Origin: Candidatus Cloacimonadota bacterium
GTDB taxonomy: Bacteria; Muiribacteriota; UBA6191
Length of the DNA: 64,000 nucleotides
Assembly (NCBI GenBank): GCA_023954715.1
Contig: JAGSHD010000012.1
Span: 1-64,000 of the forward strand
Reading direction: 5' to 3'
Shown here one piece after another: positions 18,056-28,554 of this stretch (its first letter is position 1; each line of letters starts with the position of its first letter). Under the pieces are notes generated by a model, which did no database searches, was not told the DNA's origin, and saw only the letters and a list, made by a program, of their open reading frames with translations. Made by a program: the position numbers and the translations under genes.

Positions 18056-19051
18056 ATGAAAACTATTCTAGAACAACTAATCGAAAAGGTATCTCTTACA
18101 CGAAGTGAATCTTATGACTTAATGATGAAGGTCATGAGTGGTGAGTATAGTGAAAGTGAGATTTCAGCATTATTGATCTCTTTAAGAATGAAGGGAGAGT
18201 CTGTTGATGAGTTAACAGGTTTTGTTCAAGCCATGCGTGAAAAAATGAATGACATTGAACTAAGTTGTGATGCCATTGATCTATGTGGTACTGGTGGCGA
18301 TGGCCTATCTACTTTTAACGTTTCTACATGTGCCTCATTTGTAGTCGCTGGCGCTGGTGTTCCTGTTGCAAAACATGGAAACCGATCCGTATCGTCTAAA
18401 AGTGGCTCTGCTGATGTGCTTGAAAAATTAGGAGTTAATGTTAGCCTTTCACAAAATCAAGTAAAATCTTGCATCGAAGAAATCGGTCTAGGCTTTTTAT
18501 TTGCTCCCAATTATCATCCAGCTATGAAACATGTTATGCCCGTTCGAAAGGCATTAAAACTTCGTACAGTGTTTAATATGTTGGGGCCTTTACTAAATCC
18601 ATGTAAGGTTAAGATGCAAGTTATTGGTGTGTATGACAAGAGCCTAACATCTTTAATGGCAGAAGTATTAAAATCACTTGGTACAAAACGTGCGATGATC
18701 GTACACGGAAAAGACGGTATGGACGAGTTTACGCCTTGTGATAATAGCTATGTTAGTTCACTACGTGATGGAGTGATTCAACATTTTGAGGTATCTCCAG
18801 ATGATCTATTGATCAAAAAAGCAAATAGCCAAGACTTATCTGGTGATGGGCCCATAGAAAATGCAAAAATTACTTTGGACATTCTATCTAATCAAGAAGG
18901 GGCAAAAAGTGATATTGTATGTATAAATGCCGCTAAAGCCTTAGAAGTAGCAAAAGATATTTCTTACCAAGAGGCTTACTTATTGGCAAAGCAATCAATT
19001 TCTAGTGGTCAAGCAATGAAAGTTCTAGAAAAACTAAGGAAAATATCGTGA
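18056..19051 (+). CDS. trpD: anthranilate phosphoribosyltransferase
   Basis: DLCGTGGDGLSTFNVST, KHGNRSVSSKSGSADVLE, GPLLNPCKV. Confidence 0.96.
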   Translation: MKTILEQLIEKVSLTRSESYDLMMKVMSGEYSESEISALLISLRMKGESVDELTGFVQAMREKMNDIELSCDAIDLCGTGGDGLSTFNVSTCASFVVAGAGVPVAKHGNRSVSSKSGSADVLEKLGVNVSLSQNQVKSCIEEIGLGFLFAPNYHPAMKHVMPVRKALKLRTVFNMLGPLLNPCKVKMQVIGVYDKSLTSLMAEVLKSLGTKRAMIVHGKDGMDEFTPCDNSYVSSLRDGVIQHFEVSPDDLLIKKANSQDLSGDGPIENAKITLDILSNQEGAKSDIVCINAAKALEVAKDISYQEAYLLAKQSISSGQAMKVLEKLRKIS

Positions 19052-19827
19052 ATATCCTAGAAGAAATTGTTCAACATAAAAAGCAAGAGATAGAAAAACT
19101 AAAGGCTATCACTTCTTTAGATCAGTTAAAAAAACAAAAGCGACGTGCCCCCCTTTATGATTTCGAAGCTGCACTAAAACAAGATCAGATTCAAGTAATA
19201 GCAGAAATTAAAAGACGTTCACCATCAGAAGGGGATTTATATAAAGAAATGGATTGTGTAGACATAGCGCAGCAGTATGAAAAAAGTGGTGCAGCTGCTA
19301 TTTCTGTTTTAACGGATAAAAAATATTTTAATGGACAATTAGATGATTTAAAATTGATAAAGTCCAAAGTAGATATCCCAATTTTACGAAAAGACTTTAT
19401 AGTGTCAGATTATCAAATCTATGAAAGTTATGTGTCAGGTGCAGATGCTATTCTACTCATAGCAGACGCCATATCTATGGATGATTTAAGCTCTTTTCAT
19501 AGTTTAGCAAAAAATCTAGGCTTAGGTGTATTAATCGAAACTCATCAAAAACAATACATTCGAAAAATATCTACCCTCAATCCAAGTGTTTTTGGAATTA
19601 ATTGTAGAGATCTTCGCAAGATGGAAACCAACTTAAAGTGGTTTGAAGAAGTGATTGACTCTATGCCAAACTGTGTACGTGTTGCAGAAAGTGGAATTCA
19701 TAGTATAGAAGACTTAAAGTATGTGAAAGACTTGAATTTTCAAGCCGCTTTGATTGGTACTGCTTTTATGAAAAACCATACACCTGGAGAGACTTTATCT
19801 AACTTTTTATGTGGAGCAAGAGCTTAG
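19048..19827 (+). CDS. trpC: indole-3-glycerol phosphate synthase
   Basis: [58 protein letters not shown]. Confidence 0.95.
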   Translation: MNILEEIVQHKKQEIEKLKAITSLDQLKKQKRRAPLYDFEAALKQDQIQVIAEIKRRSPSEGDLYKEMDCVDIAQQYEKSGAAAISVLTDKKYFNGQLDDLKLIKSKVDIPILRKDFIVSDYQIYESYVSGADAILLIADAISMDDLSSFHSLAKNLGLGVLIETHQKQYIRKISTLNPSVFGINCRDLRKMETNLKWFEEVIDSMPNCVRVAESGIHSIEDLKYVKDLNFQAALIGTAFMKNHTPGETLSNFLCGARA

Positions 19828-21641
19828 TGTTTTTAAAGGTTTGCGGAATAACAGAAGCCCATGTAGCGAATCACTTGGTTGATTGTGGAGTAGATGCTTT
19901 AGGGTTTATTTTTTATGAAAAAAGTAAACGCTATATTACTCCGCAAGAAGCAGATGAAATACAAAAATCAATTGGTCCTTCAATAAAAAAAATCGGTGTT
20001 TTTGTAAATGAGACTCTTGAAAATATTTTAGATATAGCAGAGTGTTGTCAATTAGATTATATACAATTACACGGAACCGAGTCTCCAGAGTTTTGCGCAA
20101 ATGTTCAAAAGTTTTATAAAGTTATAAAAGCATTTGGAATGCATGATGACTTTGATTTATCTCTTCTAAATCAATATAAAAATATAGATATTTGTTTGTT
20201 AGATACATATTTTAAAGGTGCTAGTGGCGGAACAGGAAAACAGTTTAATTGGCAAGTTTTAGAAAAGATAGAATTGCAAGTACCGATAATGGTTTCAGGT
20301 GGATTGAACTGCCAAAATGTATCTGATTTACTCCACAATTATGACGCTTGGGGGCTTGACTTTAACAGCGGTTTAGAGCTTAGTCCAGGAATAAAAGATA
20401 TCAATAAAATTACTCAATTATGTGAAATATTAAACATACAAAGGAAAGCTATGAATACCCCAGATCAATTTGGGCATTTTAATCAATATGGTGGGAAATA
20501 TGTTCCTGAAACTTTGATTCCGGCACTCACTGAACTAGAAGAAATGTACTTATCTTTAAAAGATGATCCTAGTTTTATAAAAGAGTACAAAGACTTGTTG
20601 AAGGACTATGTAGGAAGAGAAAACCCCTTAACTTATGCCAATCAGATTTCCAGTGAGCTTGGTTTTGATGTGTATTTAAAAAGAGAAGACTTAAATCATA
20701 CAGGGGCTCATAAAATCAATAATGCTATAGGTCAAATTTTATTAGCTAAAAAAATGGGCAAGACCAAAATCATTGCAGAAACGGGTGCTGGTCAACATGG
20801 AGTTGCCACGGCAACCGTAGCAGCTAAATTTGGTATGGAATGTATGATATACATGGGTGAAGAAGACATTCAAAGACAAAAATTAAATGTTTTTAGAATG
20901 GAGCTTTTAGGGGCAAAAGTAGTGCCTGTATCCTCTGGGAGTAAAACCCTAAAAGATGCCACAAATGAAGCCATTCGAGATTGGGTAGCGAGTGTTGAAG
21001 ATACTTATTATTTGATTGGTTCGGTAGTAGGTCCTCATCCATACCCTATGATTGTACGAGATTTTCAGTGTGTGATAGGTGATGAAACTCGTCGCCAGTT
21101 TAAAGAGCTATCAATGGGTGAGTTTCCGGATCATATCATAGCTTGTGTGGGGGGAGGCAGTAATGCCATTGGAATGTTTCACCCTTTTTTGAAAGATAAA
21201 GTACGATTGATTGGAGTGGAAGCAGCAGGTTTTGGTGTGGAGACAGATCAACATGCAGCAACTCTAACCAAAGGTCGTTTTGGAGTTTTGCATGGTTCAG
21301 CAACTTATGTTTTACAAGATCAACACGGGCAAATCCAGTTACCTCATTCTATATCTGCTGGATTAGACTATCCCGGAATCGGTCCAGAACACGCTTATTT
21401 AAAGGATACTAAGCGAGTAGAGTACAAATCTGTAACGGATCAAGAAGCGATTGATGCTTTAAAATGGCTCTGTGAAAAAGAGGGTATTTTACCGGCTTTG
21501 GAGTCTTCCCATGCTATAGCTTTATTGAGACAAGCAAACAATGGATTTAAGGCGGGAGATAAAGTTGTAGTATGTTTATCTGGTCGTGGAGATAAAGATG
21601 TTCATACAGTAGCGCAATATCTTGGAAAGGAAATATCATGA
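19827..21641 (+). CDS. trpF-trpB: fused phosphoribosylanthranilate isomerase / tryptophan synthase beta subunit
   Basis: N-terminal KVCGITE...[14 protein letters not shown]...[19 protein letters not shown] (TrpF); in frame C-terminal [13 protein letters not shown]...[19 protein letters not shown]...[13 protein letters not shown] (TrpB). GTG start overlaps the trpC TAG (tagtg). Confidence 0.93.
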   Translation: MFLKVCGITEAHVANHLVDCGVDALGFIFYEKSKRYITPQEADEIQKSIGPSIKKIGVFVNETLENILDIAECCQLDYIQLHGTESPEFCANVQKFYKVIKAFGMHDDFDLSLLNQYKNIDICLLDTYFKGASGGTGKQFNWQVLEKIELQVPIMVSGGLNCQNVSDLLHNYDAWGLDFNSGLELSPGIKDINKITQLCEILNIQRKAMNTPDQFGHFNQYGGKYVPETLIPALTELEEMYLSLKDDPSFIKEYKDLLKDYVGRENPLTYANQISSELGFDVYLKREDLNHTGAHKINNAIGQILLAKKMGKTKIIAETGAGQHGVATATVAAKFGMECMIYMGEEDIQRQKLNVFRMELLGAKVVPVSSGSKTLKDATNEAIRDWVASVEDTYYLIGSVVGPHPYPMIVRDFQCVIGDETRRQFKELSMGEFPDHIIACVGGGSNAIGMFHPFLKDKVRLIGVEAAGFGVETDQHAATLTKGRFGVLHGSATYVLQDQHGQIQLPHSISAGLDYPGIGPEHAYLKDTKRVEYKSVTDQEAIDALKWLCEKEGILPALESSHAIALLRQANNGFKAGDKVVVCLSGRGDKDVHTVAQYLGKEIS

Positions 21642-22408
21642 ATCGAATTCAAAAGTTATTTTCGTCTAAATCAAAAAAAATAATTCCTTTTATTACAGCT
21701 GGGTTTCCAACAAAAGAAGCTACAAAAAATATGGTGCTAGCTTTTGAGGAATCGGGTGCATCTATGATAGAGCTAGGGATGCCTTATTCGGATCCTTTGG
21801 CTGATGGATTAGTGATTCAAAAAGCGTCTGATATAGCTCTAAAAAATGGTGTTAACCTCGGATGGATTATTGATACAGTCAGAGAAATACGACTAGAAAG
21901 CCAAATACCGATTATTTTAATGGGATATTTTAACCCTATTTTAAGTTATGGCTTAGAGCGCTTTATCAAAGATTGTAGCGAGGCTGGTGTAGATGGTTTT
22001 ATTTTACCAGATTTACCCCCTGAAGAAGCCTCCGAGTATGTGTTTTTATGTGAAGAGTATAATTTGTCCTCCATTTTTTTAGTGGCTCCAAATACTAGTA
22101 ATGAAAGAATTCAAAAAGTATCTGAGCTAGCTAAAGATTTGATTTATTGTGTTTCGATTTTAGGGATTACTGGTGGATCGGTTAGTACAGAAGATAATGT
22201 GGAAAGCTATTTAAAAAGGGTCAAAGACAATAGTAGTTGCTCTTTTGTAGTTGGTTTTGGGATCGATTGCCAAGAAAAGGTAGATTGGATAAATCAACAT
22301 TCAGATGGAGCTGTTATCGGTAGTCACTTTATAAAAAACTTGATGGACTGTGAAACAAGTTTTGATTGTATACGTAAAACAAAAGAACTAATGCAAAATT
22401 TAGTTTAG
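21638..22408 (+). CDS. trpA: tryptophan synthase alpha subunit
   Basis: [45 protein letters not shown]. Confidence 0.95.
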   Translation: MNRIQKLFSSKSKKIIPFITAGFPTKEATKNMVLAFEESGASMIELGMPYSDPLADGLVIQKASDIALKNGVNLGWIIDTVREIRLESQIPIILMGYFNPILSYGLERFIKDCSEAGVDGFILPDLPPEEASEYVFLCEEYNLSSIFLVAPNTSNERIQKVSELAKDLIYCVSILGITGGSVSTEDNVESYLKRVKDNSSCSFVVGFGIDCQEKVDWINQHSDGAVIGSHFIKNLMDCETSFDCIRKTKELMQNLV

Positions 22409-22511
22409 TTAGTATACTTAGCAAGATTTAATAAAATTAGATAAACTATAATATGGATAGCTACCTTTAATAGTAGTACCTGTATAAATACAATAAATAA
22501 AAGAGAGATAT

Positions 22512-23531
22512 ATGTTAGTGCTACTTAACTTAGACGTAACAAAAGAAGAAATAGATCATATATATGAAAGAATTACTGGATTTGGATTTGTTCCTCATAT
22601 GATTCCTGGTGAAACTAGAGATGCCATAGGTATTACCGGTAATCAAAATCCTGCTGCAAAAACTCAATTAGAAGTCCTTCCTGGAGTATGGAAAATAATG
22701 CCAGTTACAAAATCTTATAAACTATCAAGCAGAGAGTTTCATCCACAAAACCGAATCGTGAAGGTTGGAGATGTTTCGTTTGGCGATGGAAACGTAGTAA
22801 TGATTGCGGGTCCTTGTGCCGTAGAAAGTTTGGAGTCCACTGTAGGTATTGCAAAAATTGTTACTGCGCGTGGAGCACAACTAATTCGTGGAGGGGCATT
22901 TAAACCACGAACCTCTCCCTACTCTTTTCAAGGTTTAGGTGAGGATGGCTTGAAAATTTTGGCTACAGCTAGGCAAGAAACAGGTTTGAAATTTGTTACA
23001 GAAGTGGTGAGCCCTGATGATGCAGAGTTGGTTGCCTCCTATGCAGATATGTTGCAGATAGGCACTCGAAACATGCAAAATTTTCGTCTGCTGGAGTACG
23101 TAGGTAAACAAGGTAAACCCGTATTATTAAAAAGAGGAATGTCAGCTACATTAGATGAAACATTAATGTCCGCTGAATATTTGATGAAAAACGGTTGTAA
23201 CGATGTGGTGATTTGTGAGAGAGGGATTCGAACCTTCTCCGACCACTCACGAAATACATTAGACATAGCATTTATTCCTGCTATGAAAAAAGTAAGTTCT
23301 CTGCCAGTTATTGTAGATCCTTCTCACTCTGGTGGTAAACGATCTATGGTGATACCTCACTCTTTAGCCGGAATTGGAGCAGGGGCAGATGGTTTAATTG
23401 TTGATGTTCATGACAATCCAGAAGAAGCCTTATGCGATGGACCTCAAGCTTTGCTACCCCATGAGTTTGAAGAGCTAATGAAAATCTCTAAGGGAGTTTG
23501 CGCTGCTATGGGTAAGACCATCGGTAGATAA
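22512..23531 (+). CDS. aroF: 3-deoxy-7-phosphoheptulonate (DAHP) synthase, AroA-I-beta type
   Basis: N-terminal regulatory-like region; MIAGPCAVES, RGGAFKPRTSPYSFQGLG, LQIGTRNMQNF, KRGMSATLDE, VDPSHSGGKR. Confidence 0.94.
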   Translation: MLVLLNLDVTKEEIDHIYERITGFGFVPHMIPGETRDAIGITGNQNPAAKTQLEVLPGVWKIMPVTKSYKLSSREFHPQNRIVKVGDVSFGDGNVVMIAGPCAVESLESTVGIAKIVTARGAQLIRGGAFKPRTSPYSFQGLGEDGLKILATARQETGLKFVTEVVSPDDAELVASYADMLQIGTRNMQNFRLLEYVGKQGKPVLLKRGMSATLDETLMSAEYLMKNGCNDVVICERGIRTFSDHSRNTLDIAFIPAMKKVSSLPVIVDPSHSGGKRSMVIPHSLAGIGAGADGLIVDVHDNPEEALCDGPQALLPHEFEELMKISKGVCAAMGKTIGR

Positions 23532-23821
23532 TTTGAAGAGTTTGTTTCATTTAAACAATGTAATTATTCAGGTGATTTCTTCGGTAAAAATTACGAAATA
23601 TATAAGTTTTTCGTAGTTTTTGCTTTATTGATACGGTTTAGCTCATCATCATCTTTTGTATCTAAAGCTTTTTACGAGTAGTTCACTAAACTTCAAAAGC
23701 TGTAAATACAAAGTATAACAATGATCAAAAACCTAGTTGTAATCAACCTTTATAAAGAAATTTTTAAATTAAAGCTGAATATTTACTAAAAAACTTACAA
23801 TATTTTACATCAGGAAGAAAA

Positions 23822-25072
23822 ATGAAAATTAAAGGCGAAGTTTTATTACCAGGAGATAAATCCATATCCCATCGAAGTTTGATGTTTGCATCACTCTGTA
23901 AGGGTACCTCTCATATCACTAATCTTTCTAGTGGGCAAGACGTAGAGACAACTAGAAGCTGTTTAACACAGCTTGGTATAGTAAGCTCTAGGGTTGAAAA
24001 CTCTGTGGAGATTGCTGGAGGCGACTTTAAAGACCCTAGTAGTGATTTAGATTGTGGAAACTCAGGAACAACGACTCGTTTAATGATGGGTTTGTTAGCA
24101 GGCAAAAACATTAAAGCCAGATTTATAGGGGATCCATCATTGAGTTCAAGGCCAATGGCTAGGATCACCGATCCTTTATCTAGTATGGGGGCATCTTTTT
24201 CATCCAATAATAATTGTCTGCCGATACAAATTTTAGATGGTGCTAAAGATGCTATATCTTATACTCTACCCATGGGTTCTGCTCAAGTTAAATCAGCAGT
24301 ATTGTTGGCGGGTTTGTCTTTAGAAAATAAAACTAAAGTGAATGACCCTTTTAAAACACGGGATCATACCGAGTTAATGCTACAAGCCATAGGGGCGGAC
24401 TTACAAACAGATGGGATGAATATAAGCGTTTCTAATACAAATAATGATTTGAACTCGTTTACAATTGAAGTTCCTTCAGATCCATCTACTGCTGCTTTTT
24501 TTGCGGCAGCCGCGACTCTTTTAGAGGGGTCTAACCTTTTGTTAAAAAATCTACTTCTAAACCCTACCCGCATAGGCTTTTTTGATGTTTTACGATCTAT
24601 GGGTGGAGCAATAGACATCGAAAAAGAGTGGAGTGTAAATGGAGAGCGAGTAGGAGATGTTCGCATCCAATCGGCCTCTTTAAAAGCTTTTGAACTAAGC
24701 GAAAAAGATATTCCATCTTTAGTAGATGAGATCCCAATTTTGGCGATTTTAGCAACGCAAGCGAAAGGTGTTAGTAAGATTACTGGTGCTAAAGAGTTGA
24801 GAGTCAAAGAGTGTGACCGAATCCACGCTATATGTAAAAACCTCCAAGCTATGGGAGCACAAATACAAGAGCTTGAGGATGGGATGATTATACAAGGTGA
24901 GCAAACATTGCAAGGTGCTAGCTTATCATGTTTTGATGACCATCGAATTGCTATGAGTTTTACTATAGCTGGTCTAATTACTAGACGAGCGATTCAACTA
25001 GATGATCCCGGATGTGCTAAAATTTCTTTTCCGGAGTTTTATAAAATTTTGGATGAATTAATCTCCATTTGA
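23822..25072 (+). CDS. aroA: 3-phosphoshikimate 1-carboxyvinyltransferase (EPSP synthase)
   Basis: LPGDKSISHRSLMFASL, DCGNSGTTTRLMMGLLAG, SSRPMARITDPL, DDHRIAMSF. Confidence 0.96.
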   Translation: MKIKGEVLLPGDKSISHRSLMFASLCKGTSHITNLSSGQDVETTRSCLTQLGIVSSRVENSVEIAGGDFKDPSSDLDCGNSGTTTRLMMGLLAGKNIKARFIGDPSLSSRPMARITDPLSSMGASFSSNNNCLPIQILDGAKDAISYTLPMGSAQVKSAVLLAGLSLENKTKVNDPFKTRDHTELMLQAIGADLQTDGMNISVSNTNNDLNSFTIEVPSDPSTAAFFAAAATLLEGSNLLLKNLLLNPTRIGFFDVLRSMGGAIDIEKEWSVNGERVGDVRIQSASLKAFELSEKDIPSLVDEIPILAILATQAKGVSKITGAKELRVKECDRIHAICKNLQAMGAQIQELEDGMIIQGEQTLQGASLSCFDDHRIAMSFTIAGLITRRAIQLDDPGCAKISFPEFYKILDELISI

Positions 25073-25412
25073 AGTAGAGAGTTAGACTCTTATCATTGAT
25101 ATTTTAACTTTTACTTTCTGAAATAATAGTATAAAAAATAAAGGATTTTTATTCTTTAAGCAACTAACAAAACTTAAAACAGCATTTTCGATTTTTATTT
25201 CCCATACAGGTGCTTTAGCAAAAGGCTTTGTGTGACTTTTTCATGTAATATGGCAAACAAATATAAAGTCATTTTTCGTTAAAAACAGAAGTTTTTGTAA
25301 AAAATAAACCTATATTAAGATATATTAGATAGATATAGTTAGAAAACAGCAGTAATTAAAAATTAAGTAGTATTGATCATCAATTATCGAGCTAATTTAT
25401 ACTCTGACGTAA

Positions 25413-25420
25413 GCCGATAG
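25413..25420 (+). promoter_or_regulatory. sigma-28-like -10 element upstream of flagellin 1
   Basis: GCCGATAG, ~88-95 nt upstream of start; weak -35 (TAATTTAT). Confidence 0.45.
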
Positions 25421-25444
25421 CTAAGATAGCCCATATTATGTCTA

Positions 25445-25507
25445 TTCAAGGATGAGTAAATTAATATTTTTACGGGCATTTTGAAGTCATTAATCATGGA
25501 GGATTAA
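25445..25507 (+). promoter_or_regulatory. flagellin 1 leader with two GGA-loop hairpins (CsrA-like sites)
   Basis: TTCA-AGGA-TGAG (25445-25456) and TTAATC-ATGGAG-GATTAA (25490-25507, contains the SD). Confidence 0.55.
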
Positions 25508-28318
25508 GTGGGATTTCGTATAAATAATAATATTACCGCACTTACTACCCAAGGTAATTTAAACAAAAGTCAACTGGGAATGGCAAAGTCTATAGAAAGA
25601 CTATCTTCTGGTCTCCGAATTAATCGTGGGGCCGATGATGCAGCAGGCTTAACAATCTCAGAAAAACTACGGGGACAAATCCGTGGTTTAAATCGAGCCA
25701 CTGTAAATGCGCAAGATGGTATATCGTTAATTCAAACAGCCGAAGGCGCACTGAACGAAGATGCAGCTATGCTCAATCGTTTAAGAGAGCTAGCGATTCA
25801 ATCTCAAGATGATGCCTTGACCTCCGGGGACCGACTCGAGATTCAAAAAGAAGTGGATCAATTGGTTGATGAAATCGACCGAGTTGCCCAAACCACAGAG
25901 TTTAACACAAAAAAACTATTAGATGGCAGTGCTAGCTCACTAGTATCCTCAGATCATAAGGACTTAAAGGCCTTTCAAACAGGCTCTTCTGCAAATGTTG
26001 CTGGGGATTATAGAGTCAATGTTGATTTATCAACGGTGGGTGAAAAGCAAGTACAAAAATCAGCTATATTAACAAATAGTGACACAGGAAACAAAGCGGG
26101 CTTAGGTACAAAATTATCCGATCTAAGTTCGATGACAGATAGTTCCGGAAATCAAATACTAGAGACTCCAAAAACTGTGACTATTAGAGCAAATGGGGAA
26201 AAAGCAGATATCAGTATATCAGCGGATTTAACCATTGAGCAGTTTACAGATAAGATTGAAAGTGCTATCACATCTTCGGTTGAAGATGGTGGACTTGGTA
26301 TCACTGGATCAACTTTTGGTTTTGATATCACTAAAGCTCAAGTAGTTTTTGAATCCGGAATCAATGGGGTAAATGGAGAGTTATCTATAGCAGCTGATGA
26401 AAGCGTATTAAAGGCTCTAGGTATGCAAATTACCACAGAAGCTGAAAACTCTGCTTATAGAGTAAGTGCTACAAGCACTGGGGTTTCAAATCCTACAACT
26501 ACATCAGCAAATACGACAACTGGCTCAGCTGGTGGCGTAATAGAAGGCTTAAAACTAGACTTTCAATTAGCATCTGAAGCACGAATTGATGGTACGGTAG
26601 AAGCACAAGAAATGATTTCAGTACCGGGTGTCACTAGTATGGACCCTGCTGCAGGTACTCCTGCATTTACCGCAAATACAGATGTCATATTTCAAATACA
26701 CGATACAAATGCAAATACTTCGGAGCAAGCGAATGGAGCAGGTACGGTTAGTGCAGGAATAACTGTACGATTAACTGCCGGTCGATCATATACAATGAAC
26801 TCTATTTCTACCATAATCAATACCTTAGTTGCTGGTGCAAATAACCCCTCAAATTCACTTGCTAAAATTATTGAAAGACCAAGTGGTGCTGTAGAAAACC
26901 CAGATACTTCGTCAAATATGAAAATTCCAAGTTTTAGAGCATCCTTTGATGGTTATAATTTGAAAATTACTTCGGGAGTAACTGGATCCTCTGGATCTAT
27001 TTCAATACTGGCAAATCAAGCAGCTACAGATGTTTTAGGTTTGCAATCTGGTAAAGTACTAGGGACTGGCGGCACCTCTGCTGTGATTTCAGGTGGTACA
27101 GATATTAGTGGTGGAGTCACTTTAGCTGGAACTGGTGTTTTACGAATTCGAACTTTTGATGGAGATTTTAGAACAAATGCTGTTGGTGGAAACACTACTC
27201 CACAAGTAACAGATGATGTGACCTTTCAAAGAGGGGTGGCCATATCAGCTACATCTATAGTAGAGACTTTCAATAATCAATTTTCTACGGATGGTTTAGA
27301 TATTAAGGCATCCATTAATTCTTCTGGTCAGTTAGAGTTTCGTAGTGGTGAAACGGGAGGAGATGCAAAAATCTCTATTGCAGCTGTTACAACTGGAGTA
27401 GGTAGTGTAACTGCTGGTATGACAAATTTAGGCTTGGTATCCAATCAAAACTCTATTGGTAGTGGAGGCAGTGCCGCTGTTTTTACAGGTAATACAGCAT
27501 CGTCTTCAGCTACAACTGGATATGTTTTAAATGGTGGATTTCGTTTTAAAGTTACGGATGCCTATGGTTCGAGTTCTGGTCCGATTCATTTCGCATCAGA
27601 GTCAATTAATGGTCCATCAATTCCATTTGTAAATCCCAATTATACGGATAGTATGAATTATACCAATAAATCTTTTTCATTATCTAAAGAAAAAATTGTT
27701 TCTATCATGGGAGCAAGTAATCTATCAAGTACAGATATTGACTATTCATTTGATGCAGCTGGTAGATTAGACTTTACATCGAGATCTGTTGGTGAAGAGT
27801 CTCGGATTGTTTTGTCTCAAGTTACAGCGACGGATTCAGCTAACTCATTAGCAAGTTTTGGTTTTAGCGTAAATCAAGCTACTCAAGGCTCTGGTAAAAC
27901 AAGCTTTAACCTCCATGTAGCTGACAACAGCTTAAACTTTCAAATTGGTGCTAACCAAAAGCAAGCGATTCAGTTTGGTGTGATTAATACGAGTGCAGAA
28001 GCTTTAGGGTTAAAAGGACTTGATATTACTAATGTAAAATCAGCAACTAGAGCCTTAGGAGCTATTGATACTGCGGTTCAGATTATTTCATCAGAAAGAT
28101 CCAAACTTGGCTCTTTGCAAAATCGAATGACCTCTACTATTAATAACTTAACTGTAACAGCTACAAATTTACAGGCCACCGAGTCTAAGATTAGAGATGT
28201 AGATGTTGCTAAAGAAACGGTTGACTTTACTCGAAATCAAATCATGATTCAAGCAGGTACAGCACAATTAGCTCAGGCAAAAGGCTTAAACCAAAATGCT
28301 TTACAACTTTTGGGTTAA
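25508..28318 (+). CDS. flagellin 1 (936 aa, large central insertion)
   Basis: N-term GFRINNNITAL...IERLSSGLRINRGADDAAGLTISEKLRGQIRGL; C-term ESKIRDVDVAKETVDFTRNQIMIQAGTAQLAQA; GTG start. Confidence 0.95.
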   Translation: MGFRINNNITALTTQGNLNKSQLGMAKSIERLSSGLRINRGADDAAGLTISEKLRGQIRGLNRATVNAQDGISLIQTAEGALNEDAAMLNRLRELAIQSQDDALTSGDRLEIQKEVDQLVDEIDRVAQTTEFNTKKLLDGSASSLVSSDHKDLKAFQTGSSANVAGDYRVNVDLSTVGEKQVQKSAILTNSDTGNKAGLGTKLSDLSSMTDSSGNQILETPKTVTIRANGEKADISISADLTIEQFTDKIESAITSSVEDGGLGITGSTFGFDITKAQVVFESGINGVNGELSIAADESVLKALGMQITTEAENSAYRVSATSTGVSNPTTTSANTTTGSAGGVIEGLKLDFQLASEARIDGTVEAQEMISVPGVTSMDPAAGTPAFTANTDVIFQIHDTNANTSEQANGAGTVSAGITVRLTAGRSYTMNSISTIINTLVAGANNPSNSLAKIIERPSGAVENPDTSSNMKIPSFRASFDGYNLKITSGVTGSSGSISILANQAATDVLGLQSGKVLGTGGTSAVISGGTDISGGVTLAGTGVLRIRTFDGDFRTNAVGGNTTPQVTDDVTFQRGVAISATSIVETFNNQFSTDGLDIKASINSSGQLEFRSGETGGDAKISIAAVTTGVGSVTAGMTNLGLVSNQNSIGSGGSAAVFTGNTASSSATTGYVLNGGFRFKVTDAYGSSSGPIHFASESINGPSIPFVNPNYTDSMNYTNKSFSLSKEKIVSIMGASNLSSTDIDYSFDAAGRLDFTSRSVGEESRIVLSQVTATDSANSLASFGFSVNQATQGSGKTSFNLHVADNSLNFQIGANQKQAIQFGVINTSAEALGLKGLDITNVKSATRALGAIDTAVQIISSERSKLGSLQNRMTSTINNLTVTATNLQATESKIRDVDVAKETVDFTRNQIMIQAGTAQLAQAKGLNQNALQLLG

Positions 28319-28375
28319 AATTGAATCCTAGATTACTTTTTGATGAACTCAATTAGTTAATAATATATTGGCAAA

Positions 28376-28404
28376 CAAAAAAGACTTTTTTTAGGTCTTT
28401 TTTG
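28376..28404 (+). terminator. rho-independent terminator
   Basis: aaaaaagac-tttttttag-gtctttttt. Confidence 0.65.
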
Positions 28405-28457
28405 GCTTTATTCTCTCCAAAACTCATAAATGCTATATTATTTTGTCGTAGTTTATA

Positions 28458-28465
28458 GACGATAG
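28458..28465 (+). promoter_or_regulatory. sigma-28-like -10 element upstream of flagellin 2
   Basis: GACGATAG, ~90-97 nt upstream of GTG 28555; -35 poor. Confidence 0.35.
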
Positions 28466-28488
28466 AAAGACTGAGCTAAGTTAGAGCT

Positions 28489-28552
28489 TGTCAAGGAAGA
28501 CAGATAGTTTGATGATTAGCTTTTTAGATATACTTGCTAATCACGGAGGATT
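28489..28552 (+). promoter_or_regulatory. flagellin 2 leader with two GGA-loop hairpins (CsrA-like sites)
   Basis: TGTC-AAGGAA-GACA (28489-28502) and AATC-ACGGAG-GATT (28539-28552, contains the SD). Confidence 0.55.
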
Positions 28553-28554
28553 CA

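Noticed and set aside
23911-24807. Antisense ORFs 23911-24207 and 24364-24807 over aroA
   Set aside because: Opposite to a strongly supported conserved enzyme; composition typical of shadow ORFs.
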